From positions 1-13,909 of the forward strand of contig PMXT01000044.1 in assembly GCA_003170995.1 (NCBI GenBank): a stretch of 13,909 nucleotides of DNA, written 5' to 3'. The translations under genes were made by a program, and so were the position numbers. The notes under the pieces were generated by a model, which was given only the letters and a program-made list of their open reading frames with translations, searched no databases and was not told the DNA's origin. This DNA comes from Actinomycetota bacterium. Its GTDB lineage: Bacteria; Actinomycetota; Thermoleophilia; Gaiellales; Gaiellaceae. The number at the start of each line of letters is the position of its first letter. The stretch's first letter is position 1. Positions 7,769-13,878 of this stretch are shown here, piece after piece.

Positions 7769-8280
7769 GCGTATCCCTCCGCGATTGCTCCGCGGAGCGA
7801 GTCCGCGTCTAGTCGTTTTCCGAGTTTCTTAACGGCGGCGTCTTGAATATTCGCGAGTGGAATACCGCCGGCGGCCGCCGCGGCGCCGAGCATGACGACG
7901 TTGGAGAATTTCAACCCGTGGTCGTGGGCGATTTTCGTGGCCGGAACGGCGAGCGCGTTGACGCCCTTGAGCGCAGCGGGCAGCTCGTTGCTGTCGACCA
8001 GGACGACGCCGTCGTCCGAGAGCCCCTCGGCGACGTTCATCTCGTTCACGAGCGTCGGCTCGAGCACGATCACGATGTCGGGCGAGGCAACCGGGTCGTG
8101 ACGGCGGATGTTCTTGTCCGAGATGCGGGTGTAGGCGCGCATCGGCGCTCCACGGCGCTCGGGACCGTACTCCGGGAAAGCCTGCACACTCGACCCGGCG
8201 AGAAGTCCGGCCTCTGCAAGCAGCTGCGAGACGGTCTTCGCGCCCTGGCCGGCGCGTGCGTGCCAGCGAACTTCCTTCAT
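7756..8280 (-). CDS. porC: 2-oxoacid:ferredoxin oxidoreductase, gamma subunit
   Basis: Gamma subunit, 174 residues, normal for the family. It begins MKEVRWHARAGQGAKTVSQL, the typical GxGGQG-like opening of PorC, and continues with FPEYGPERRGAPMRAYTRIS and DPVASPDIVIVLEPTLV, also standard. In related enzymes this subunit helps bind coenzyme A. The ATG start at 8280 is chosen because it forms an ATGA overlap with the stop codon of the upstream oxidoreductase gene and has GGAGAG five bases upstream. The frame stays open further upstream, but that region is the coding sequence of the oxidoreductase in another frame. Its end overlaps the start of the delta subunit. Confidence 0.94.
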   Translation of the reverse strand: MKEVRWHARAGQGAKTVSQLLAEAGLLAGSSVQAFPEYGPERRGAPMRAYTRISDKNIRRHDPVASPDIVIVLEPTLVNEMNVAEGLSDDGVVLVDSNELPAALKGVNALAVPATKIAHDHGLKFSNVVMLGAAAAAGGIPLANIQDAAVKKLGKRLDADSLRGAIAEGYACLA

Positions 8281-9620
8281 CTCTTCTCTCCTTGCAGGAA
8301 CGCCTCGATGCCGCGGGCGGCGACCTTCGCACCGCCGACGGCCTGAACCACCGTTGCGCCGCCGTTGATCGCATCGCCCGCGGCGAAGTACTTGGGATTG
8401 GTCGTCTGTCCCGTTTCCGGGTTGATCTTGATCTGACCCCGCTCCAGCTCGAGACCGTCGATCAGGCTCAGGAACTCCTCGCGCGGGCGCTGGCCGATCG
8501 CCTTGATGATCGTGTCGACCGGCAGATCGAAATCGGCTCCCTCGATCGGCTCGGGGCGGCGGCGGCCGGAGTCGTCGGGCTCGCCCAGCTTCATCGGTTG
8601 GCACTCGACCGATTTCAGGCGCCCGTTCTCGCCCTTGAAGGCGACCGGAAGCGTCAGCCACTTGAAGACGACGCCTTCCTCGAGCGCCTCTTCGTACTCG
8701 TGGTAGAAGGCGGGCATCTCGGCCTGCGTGCGCCGGTAGAGGACGGTTACCTCGGCGCCCAGCCTGAGCGCCTCGCGGGCCACGTCCATTGCCGTGTTGC
8801 CACCGCCGATGACGGCCGCTCTGCGCCCGACCTGTGGCGGGTTACCGCTCTTGAGCGCTTCGATAAAGGGCAGGGACTCCCAGACGCCTTCGAGATCGTC
8901 GCCGGGTGTCTTCACATCGACGTCCTCGCCGAGGCCGACACCGAGGAAGACAGCTTCGGCCTCCTTTTCGATCTCGGCCAGAGCTTCCTTCGCGTCGATC
9001 TTCACGCCCAGCTTGATCTCGACGCCGAGCTTCTCGATTGCGTCTTGCTCGTCAGGAAGCGGCTCGGACTGCTGACGGAAGGGGGCGATGGCGTAGCGAA
9101 TCAGTCCGCCGACCTCGGCGCGTTCGTCGTAGACGGTGACGGCGTAGCCGCGCGCGGCCAGCTCGCCGGCGCAGGCAAGTCCGGCGGGGCCGGCGCCGAT
9201 CACGGCCACCTTGTGACCGTTCGCGGCGGCCTTCTCGCGCGGAGCTATTCCGTTGGCGTAGGCCCAGTCGGTGGCGAAGCGCTGCAGTCTTGCGATCTCG
9301 ATCGGCGTTTCGTCTTCGTTGTTCATCACGCACGATGCCTCGCAGAGCTCCTCGACCTGGCAGACACGGGCGCAGCTTGCGCCGAGGATGTTCTGCTCGA
9401 AGATTGTCAGGGCCGCGGCGCCGGTATCACCGGCCGCGACTTGTGCGATGAAGGTGGGTACGTCAACGTCGGCCGGACAGGCGACGGTGCAGGGGGCAGT
9501 CGCGTAGACGCCGCCGCACTGCAGGCAGCGGTCGGCTTCGACGAGCGCCTCCTCTTCGGAAGGTGGCGGCTTCACGTCGGAGAAGTCGCCCACCAGTGTT
9601 TTCTGCGCTAACGCGCTCAT
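8277..9620 (-). CDS. FAD/NAD(P)-dependent oxidoreductase, PreT / glutamate synthase small-subunit type
   Basis: Flavoprotein of 447 residues. The N-terminal domain carries eight cysteines in the pattern of dihydropyrimidine dehydrogenase/PreT and GltD (Cys32, 35, 44, 48 and Cys83, 87, 93, 97), predicted to bind two [4Fe-4S] clusters. Next comes an FAD-binding IGAGPAGLACAGELAARGY (141-159), an NAD(P)-binding VIGGGNTAMDVAREALRLG (270-288) with VLYRRT after it, and a C-terminal FAD-closing AAGDAINGGATVVQAVGG (413-430). No large glutamate synthase subunit or pyrimidine gene is nearby. Instead it is first in the operon of the ferredoxin oxidoreductase and joined to it by an ATGA overlap, which suggests it moves electrons between ferredoxin and NAD(P). 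ATG 9620 is chosen for its AGGAG site; a TTG at 9656 is in frame. The exact partner is inference. Confidence 0.88.
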   Translation of the reverse strand: MSALAQKTLVGDFSDVKPPPSEEEALVEADRCLQCGGVYATAPCTVACPADVDVPTFIAQVAAGDTGAAALTIFEQNILGASCARVCQVEELCEASCVMNNEDETPIEIARLQRFATDWAYANGIAPREKAAANGHKVAVIGAGPAGLACAGELAARGYAVTVYDERAEVGGLIRYAIAPFRQQSEPLPDEQDAIEKLGVEIKLGVKIDAKEALAEIEKEAEAVFLGVGLGEDVDVKTPGDDLEGVWESLPFIEALKSGNPPQVGRRAAVIGGGNTAMDVAREALRLGAEVTVLYRRTQAEMPAFYHEYEEALEEGVVFKWLTLPVAFKGENGRLKSVECQPMKLGEPDDSGRRRPEPIEGADFDLPVDTIIKAIGQRPREEFLSLIDGLELERGQIKINPETGQTTNPKYFAAGDAINGGATVVQAVGGAKVAARGIEAFLQGEKR

Positions 9621-9806
9621 CAGACTCCTGTCTTTATCCGGGGTGAAGGCTTGCAATTGCCAATGCTACCGACGAGAGCCGTTTTGGCAGCAGGACTACG
9701 CTCGTGGTTTCCGCGCTTGCTCCGTACCTTCCTCATGCTGTAGTTAATAACGACTAGGCTAGGCCAGTAATTCCGAGGTGGGAAATCGACCGCGGGCCTC
9801 TTCTCG
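9621..9806 (-). promoter_or_regulatory. Intergenic region upstream of the por operon
   Basis: This 186-base gap must hold the operon promoter, since the transporter gene upstream on the same strand ends at 9807. On the minus strand a weak TTACTG ... TTATTAACTA arrangement lies around 9750-9775, about 130-150 bases before the start, in the only AT-rich patch. The only repeat element noted is the 8-base palindrome GCAATTGC. No gene or clear terminator for the transporter was found here. Confidence 0.3.
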
Positions 9807-10640
9807 TTAGGAGATCAGGCGCGGGACCAACTCGCCGACGGTGAAACCGATCAGAGCGGCGGCGCTACCGATCCCGAGAACCCAGACACCGCTCATCAGG
9901 CGTCGCATCCCGGAGACGTAGCCCTTGAACGTCCCGACCGCGAAAAGAGCCACGGCGGTGGCGCCCAGCGAGACGGCAAGCGCAGTATGCGTCTGCCAGA
10001 CGAAGTAGGGGAAGACCGGCACCCAGGCGGCGCAAATAAACATTGCACCAACGACGAGCCCGTCGCCGATCGCGGTGCGGTGCTCGCCGAAGGCCAGGCC
10101 CAGTTCCTTCTCTACCGTCATGCGCACGTGCGAGCGGGGGTGGCGAGCCATGATCTTGCTGACCGTGTGAGCGTCATCCGTAGGTATCCCTTCCTCCTCG
10201 AGTAGGTACTGCAGCTCGAGGCGCTCGACCTCGGGATGATCGTCCATCTCGGCCAGCTCGTCGGCGATGGCACCTCGAAAGAGGTCGTTCTCGGCCTGAC
10301 TGGAGAGGTAGACGCCGGCCGCCATGGAAAGCGCGCTGGCCGCCATCTCGGCGATTCCGGCGACGGCGATCGTCTTATTCGAGTAATGGGCGACGGCGAG
10401 ACCGGTCAACAGCCCGACCGTGCCGATCAGCCCGTCCTGGGCGCCGAGCACGAGCTCGCGGATGCGCGATGCGCGCTCGATGCGTGGGCGAGAGCCGAGC
10501 ACCCAGCGGCGTAGCGCCTCGCCTCCGGTGGGATGAAGGCCGCGCGCGCGCACGCGAGGCGGTAGGCGCTCGGGCGGGATCGCGGTCTCGAGTGGCTCCT
10601 GTCCTCGCTGCCGCCTTCGCTCTCGTCTGCGACCGGGCAT
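9807..10640 (-). CDS. VIT1/CCC1-family membrane metal transporter
   Basis: Integral membrane protein of 277 residues in the VIT1/CCC1 family, whose members carry Fe(II) or Mn(II) out of the cytoplasm. The first helix bears RELVLGAQDGLIGTVGLLTG (Asp69 is the conserved transport residue), the second has EMAASALSMAAGVYLSSQAE (98-117). A glutamate-rich cytoplasmic stretch follows (ADELAEMDDHPEVERLELQY, about 126-145, plus LLEEEG), matching the metal-binding domain of plant VIT1. Three further helices complete the five-helix layout. The N-terminal 55 residues are Arg-rich and unusually long, and no clear ribosome site marks the ATG at 10640; in-frame GTG codons at 10553 and 10502 could be the true start. 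The metal is not readable from sequence. The gene stands alone on the minus strand. Confidence 0.88.
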   Translation of the reverse strand: MPGRRRERRRQRGQEPLETAIPPERLPPRVRARGLHPTGGEALRRWVLGSRPRIERASRIRELVLGAQDGLIGTVGLLTGLAVAHYSNKTIAVAGIAEMAASALSMAAGVYLSSQAENDLFRGAIADELAEMDDHPEVERLELQYLLEEEGIPTDDAHTVSKIMARHPRSHVRMTVEKELGLAFGEHRTAIGDGLVVGAMFICAAWVPVFPYFVWQTHTALAVSLGATAVALFAVGTFKGYVSGMRRLMSGVWVLGIGSAAALIGFTVGELVPRLIS

Positions 10641-10748
10641 TGCCTCGAGCCTAGCTGATGACCCGAGCCTCGTTGTGCCTACGGCGGGTGCGTTGAAGAA
10701 AGCTCGCCCAGAAAGCCGCCGCCGATCAGTCGCGCAGCTTTACCACCA

Positions 10749-10784
10749 GCTCGCCGGAGTAGCTCGCGGTCGGAGCTGGCGAGC
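10749..10784. repeat. Two-part inverted repeat in the gap after the 112-residue secreted protein gene
   Basis: GCTCGCC (10749-10755) pairs with GGCGAGC (10778-10784), and inside it AGCTC (10761-10765) pairs with GAGCT (10773-10777), leaving a 7-base loop and a one-sided 5-base bulge. It sits about 45 bases past the end of the small secreted protein gene, where a terminator would be expected, but no T-rich tail follows on either strand. The 10641-10827 gap holds nothing else I can name. Confidence 0.4.
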
Positions 10785-10827
10785 CAACGCTCTTCGCCGG
10801 CTTCTGCCAGTGAGGCGGACCGGCCGG

Positions 10828-11166
10828 TCAGCTGGCGGTGACTTCGAGCTGCTCGACCGCGCTGGCGGGGAAGTTGGGAGTCTCGCAGCGGACGGCGCCG
10901 GCACTGTTCGCGCACGAGATCCACTGGCCATCGTCTCGCAAACGGATGCTTACCGAAACGTTGGGATTGCTAACGCGGAAGGTAACCGCCTGGAGCATGG
11001 CGCCGCTCGACTCGTAGTCGACCGCTCGTACCGCGACACCGGCGGTCGAGATCTGAGCCCGTGCCGTGTAGGCCTGGGTCGAGGTCGATGTATAGGCTTG
11101 CGCGGCACTGCCGATCACCGAGGCGATCGCGAGCGAGGTTACGACTGAGCGGAGCGACTGGAGCAT
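10828..11166 (-). CDS. Small secreted protein with WxSC...C signature (paralogue of the 129-residue neighbour)
   Basis: Predicted exported protein, 112 residues from ATG 11166 (a GTG at 11169 is also in frame; no strong ribosome site). The N-terminus is a signal peptide: SLRSV, a hydrophobic VTSLAIASVIGS, then AAQA, after which cleavage is plausible, followed by Tyr-Thr as in SipW-type substrates (AYT). The remaining domain looks beta-rich, with VTFRVSNPNVSVSIRL, then QWISC (Trp82, Cys85) and a second cysteine Cys94 in VRC, ending EQLEVTAS. This layout aligns along its length with the C-terminal domain of the gene at 11288-11677. I do not recognise the family. It is the last gene of the signal peptidase cluster, 118 bases after its neighbour. 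Confidence 0.72.
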   Translation of the reverse strand: MLQSLRSVVTSLAIASVIGSAAQAYTSTSTQAYTARAQISTAGVAVRAVDYESSGAMLQAVTFRVSNPNVSVSIRLRDDGQWISCANSAGAVRCETPNFPASAVEQLEVTAS

Positions 11167-11245
11167 CACCCCGGTAATCGCCCGCGCTGGTCTTCTAAAA
11201 CCCCGTCAGAGCGCGTGATCGCGGAGGTCGCTTTGGAGTATCCGA

Positions 11246-11264
11246 GCTACCCGCCGTAGGTAGC
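11246..11264 (-). terminator. Hairpin between the two paralogous secreted-protein genes
   Basis: GCTACC (11246-11251) and GGTAGC (11259-11264) form a perfect 6-bp stem with a 7-base loop, 24 bases past the stop of the upstream gene on the minus strand. No T-rich tail follows, so it could be an RNA-stabilising or partial termination structure rather than a full intrinsic terminator. Confidence 0.35.
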
Positions 11265-11287
11265 CCGATCCCAAGCCGGGCGATCAA

Positions 11288-11677
11288 CTAGCCCGTCGCG
11301 ACCACTTGCAGCGTGTTGCCGTTGGCGCCAACCGCGGTGACCTGCGGGGCGGTGGTCGCGCAGGTGATGGTCGGCGCAGCCGCGGAACTGCACGAGTACC
11401 AGGTTCCGCCGGTGTTGATCAGCCTCACACGAACTACGGTCGAGGCGGTGGCGTTCGTGAGCGTGAAACTGACGGAATCGATGTTCTGCGGGCTGTTCGC
11501 GTTCAGGTTGTAAACGGGCGTGCCGAGCGCGTACTTGCCGATCGAGCTGGTGCCCGAGCCGAGACGCGGCGGGTTGACGCCGCCGACAGCGCTCGTGTAG
11601 GCATAGGCGCCTGTGGCTGCGATCGCTGCGATCGCCAGAAGCACCAAAAACCGGTATTTGCGGATCTTCCGCCGCAT
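11288..11677 (-). CDS. Small secreted protein with GVNPPRL motif and WxSC...C domain
   Basis: Predicted exported protein of 129 residues. A basic start (MRRKIRKYR) and a hydrophobic stretch (FLVLLAIAAIAATGAYA) lead to AYAYTSAVGG, which resembles the signal peptides cut by SipW-type peptidases (A-x-A-Y-T). Right after it lies GVNPPRLGSG (33-42), a motif also found in the RTX protein encoded just upstream. The C-terminal half (from about residue 66) is beta-rich and carries TWYSC (Trp93, Cys96) and TITC (Cys106), shared with the 112-residue protein downstream; the two cysteines could form a disulfide. The protein therefore combines the leader of one neighbour with the domain of the other. Family unknown. 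The gap from the RTX gene is 71 bases, and only a weak AG-rich ribosome site is seen. Confidence 0.78.
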   Translation of the reverse strand: MRRKIRKYRFLVLLAIAAIAATGAYAYTSAVGGVNPPRLGSGTSSIGKYALGTPVYNLNANSPQNIDSVSFTLTNATASTVVRVRLINTGGTWYSCSSAAAPTITCATTAPQVTAVGANGNTLQVVATG

Positions 11678-11748
11678 ACGTCTTTCTATCTCTCGTCTGT
11701 ATATCGGTGTTTGTTAGGAGCGAAATGTGGTCGCATGAGCCGATCGCT

Positions 11749-12171
11749 TTACTGGTACTGGTGCTCGCAGTTGTTGTTGAAGGTGTCGGTTCCCGGTCCA
11801 CCGATACAGACATCGTTGGTGCCGGCCCCGCCGTTCAGGGTGTCGTTGCCGTTGCCACCGACCAGGCAGTCGTTGCCGCCCCGGCCGGTGATCGTCTCGG
11901 CGGCGTTGGTGCCGAGGATGAGATCGGAGCCGGCCGTTCCGTTGGTACCCGCGATGATGCTGGTCGGACTCAATCCGGCATCCCTGCACTGCTGTGGCTC
12001 GAGCGCGTAGATAGTGATCGCGGATTGCTCCTGGTCGAGGCGCGGCGAGTTGACACCCAAGATCGCGTTCGTGAGAGCGAAGCACGTAGCGGCCACGATT
12101 ACGACGAGGAGGGCGTAAACCGGCACGTGAAACAGGCGGCCCCTATTTCTCTTGCGACGCCGTCTGGTCAC
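11749..12171 (-). CDS. Membrane-anchored miniature RTX (hemolysin-type calcium-binding repeat) protein
   Basis: Protein of 140 residues. The GTG start at 12171 is chosen because an AGGTGAG ribosome site lies about seven bases upstream; it is eight bases after the signal peptidase stop (a TTG at 12177 is also possible, and the longer open frame overlaps the peptidase gene). A strongly basic N-terminus (TRRRRKRNRGR) is followed by one hydrophobic helix (about 14-38), then GVNSPRL (39-45). The C-terminal third is an RTX block with about four GGxGxD-like nonapeptide units (residues 92-131), which in known RTX proteins binds calcium after export. Four cysteines (62, 102, 122, 135) lie outside the helix, two of them within the repeats, which is uncommon in RTX domains. 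It may be cut by the adjacent peptidase or stay anchored. Function unknown. Confidence 0.8.
   Translation of the reverse strand: MTRRRRKRNRGRLFHVPVYALLVVIVAATCFALTNAILGVNSPRLDQEQSAITIYALEPQQCRDAGLSPTSIIAGTNGTAGSDLILGTNAAETITGRGGNDCLVGGNGNDTLNGGAGTNDVCIGGPGTDTFNNNCEHQYQ
11779..11913 (-). repeat. RTX nonapeptide repeat block inside the 140-residue protein
   Basis: In-frame units GRGGNDCLV, GGNGNDTLN, GGAGTNDVCI and GGPGTDTFN follow the GGxGxDxUx rule, with one unit one residue longer. A degenerate unit (LGTNAAETIT) precedes them. Four to five units are at the low end for a folded calcium-binding parallel beta-roll. Confidence 0.8.
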
Positions 12172-12178
12172 TCTCAAC

Positions 12179-13840
12179 TCACCTTTCCGGCCAGCCCGCA
12201 TTCTGCTCGTATCCGGCCGCCGATCTCTGTGCCTGCGACGCCGCAGCCGCTTGTGCCCGCGCCGCCGCCTCATAGGCCGCCGAGCCCACCAAGACGTTCT
12301 CGAAGGCCACGTAGCGGTAGATGGTGCCTTCCTCTTCCACCAGATAGTGGTGCACGAGCCCACCATCGATCAGGTGCAGGATGGCCCTGTCGTAGCGCTC
12401 GGCCAGGTGCACGAGCGCTTCGATCGACTCCACCTCGACCGGATCGGTCCAGCCTGCCTGTGCGCTTCCGATCGGGACGAGCAGGTCTCCGAAGCGGCGC
12501 TCGATCTCGGCGGGCTCGTCGAGATCGGGGCGGAGCTTCAGGCTGGCAAGGAAGAGGGCGACAAGGCCTGCCGAGATGGCGAGCAGGACGAGTGCCAGCA
12601 CACGCGCCTGAGAAACCGTGGGCCGAAAGAGCCTGAGCGCCAGGTGGGACGGCTCGTTCTTGGTGCCGGCTTGAGTCTGGGTGCGCAGCGGAGTGTTGTC
12701 GGTCAGAGCGCCTGAGGCTCCCATCGTCTCGGGCGCGAGCTGGTTGGCGTCCATCAGGAGCTTGTAGGTGGGGACGAAGTCGGTCGTGAGCGGAGAGCCC
12801 GCAACCAGGCCGCTTCCCTTTACACTCGGAGAGATGGTCAGCTCGAAGGAGTCGATCGGGACGCCGGTTGCCGTCTGCAACTGAGTCATGAGCGAGTGCA
12901 GGTAGGCGAGGTCGAGCGTGCCTGCGAGGTGAACGCTGGAGCCCGAGAAGCTCTGCTTGCTTGCGAGCGTGAAGTGTCGTGCCCACTGCCCTCCGTCGCC
13001 CGTGATCGTCGCCGCCAGGCTTGCCTTGCCGGTCATGGAGAGAGACTCACGTGAGGATGCGCTGTAGTCGAAGCCGATCTGCAGCCTGTGGACGAGCTTC
13101 AGAAAGACGGGCTGGCCGGTCTCGACCTGCCCGGAGGGGTAGACAACACCTGGCTTGGCGCTCGCCCTGTAGGAGAAGAGGCCCTTCTCTTGCCAGAGGT
13201 TTGGCACCTGCATCTGGTGTGAGGTATTGCGGCTAAAGGCGGCGAGGCAAAGCAGCACGGCGAATGCGCCCAGAAGACCGCAGGCCACGAGCGCGGCCGT
13301 CAGCGGGGGAGAGACCGAGGCCGGGCGGCCACGCCGGGGAAGCGGGGGAGTGGTGGTCTTGGGACGCCTGCGGCGGCGTGAGTGGGTGGCACCCACAGAG
13401 CCGCCGGCCAGCAGGACCGCAAGCCCGGTCAGAAGGGCAGCGCTCTTCGGCTCCCGCGCCCGGTTGAGCCAGGTGCCTGCGCCATTCAGCTGGATCCATC
13501 TCTCGCCTACGAAGTCCGAGAAGACCGGATGCTCGAGGTCGGGGCCGGTGGTGTTGTCGCCGCGCATGATGTAGCGCTCGCCGTCTCTGCCCACGATCCT
13601 GTGCAGAACGACCTGGTGGATGTCGGATGAGCGGTAGGCGACGATGTCGCCGATCTCGTAGTGACTGCGCTTACGCAGGATGACGAGGTCGCCCTTGTGT
13701 ATCAGGGGCTCCATCGACACGCCCCTGGTCGACACGTATGAGGCCTGGCCGCCGAGCTGAGTCGGGGCGAAGAAGTACCAGGCCAGGCTGAGCGCCAGAA
13801 CGCCAATGAAGCCGAAGGTGAGTTTGAAGGCTCTGGCCAT
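12179..13840 (-). CDS. Signal peptidase (S26B, SipW/archaeal type) fused to a DUF5305-like region
   Basis: Membrane protein of 553 residues. After an N-terminal helix (about 5-24), residues 36-125 are a type I signal peptidase domain of the archaeal/ER/SipW type: Ser42 in RGVSMEPLIHKGDLV, His80 in VVLHRIVGRDG instead of the bacterial lysine, and Asp95 in YIMRGDNT with Asp101 nearby. A second helix (134-150), an Arg/Pro-rich linker and a third helix (180-202) follow. Then come about 200 presumably extracytoplasmic residues, a fourth helix (411-433) and a cytoplasmic C-terminus whose VEVESIEALVHLAERYDRAI ... YRYV matches DUF5305 as I know it from archaeal proteins often found beside such peptidases. 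It ends with an Ala/Gln-rich tail. It heads a cluster of small secreted proteins that are likely substrates. The start is by ATG, with no strong ribosome site. Confidence 0.87.
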   Translation of the reverse strand: MARAFKLTFGFIGVLALSLAWYFFAPTQLGGQASYVSTRGVSMEPLIHKGDLVILRKRSHYEIGDIVAYRSSDIHQVVLHRIVGRDGERYIMRGDNTTGPDLEHPVFSDFVGERWIQLNGAGTWLNRAREPKSAALLTGLAVLLAGGSVGATHSRRRRRPKTTTPPLPRRGRPASVSPPLTAALVACGLLGAFAVLLCLAAFSRNTSHQMQVPNLWQEKGLFSYRASAKPGVVYPSGQVETGQPVFLKLVHRLQIGFDYSASSRESLSMTGKASLAATITGDGGQWARHFTLASKQSFSGSSVHLAGTLDLAYLHSLMTQLQTATGVPIDSFELTISPSVKGSGLVAGSPLTTDFVPTYKLLMDANQLAPETMGASGALTDNTPLRTQTQAGTKNEPSHLALRLFRPTVSQARVLALVLLAISAGLVALFLASLKLRPDLDEPAEIERRFGDLLVPIGSAQAGWTDPVEVESIEALVHLAERYDRAILHLIDGGLVHHYLVEEEGTIYRYVAFENVLVGSAAYEAAARAQAAAASQAQRSAAGYEQNAGWPER

Positions 13841-13878
13841 TACTCGAAGCTACTTCCGCAGTTAGTCCTTAATCGGCA

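Noticed and set aside
8281..8661. Upstream extension of porC to a start near 8661
   Set aside because: The extension is an out-of-frame reading of the oxidoreductase gene; the MKEVRWHARAGQG start matches the family and has its own ribosome site.
8256..9611. A 451-codon plus-strand open frame opposite the PreT/GltD-type gene
   Set aside because: Its translation has no recognisable domain, while the minus strand has intact FAD, NAD(P) and cysteine motifs. Long antisense frames are expected in high-GC coding sequence.
9651..9662. GCAATTGC palindrome upstream of the por operon as a regulator operator
   Set aside because: Only eight bases are symmetric and the flanks do not match; it does not resemble the Rex site or another operator I can name.
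11170..11287. A cyclic-di-GMP (GEMM) type riboswitch suggested by a GGTAGC-bearing stem and an AAAGC stretch
   Set aside because: The conserved blocks are not in the required order on either strand, and only one short perfect stem forms.
11707..12636. A 309-codon plus-strand frame across the RTX and peptidase genes
   Set aside because: Low-complexity Arg/Pro/Ser translation, and the minus strand carries the RTX repeats and peptidase DUF5305-like end here.
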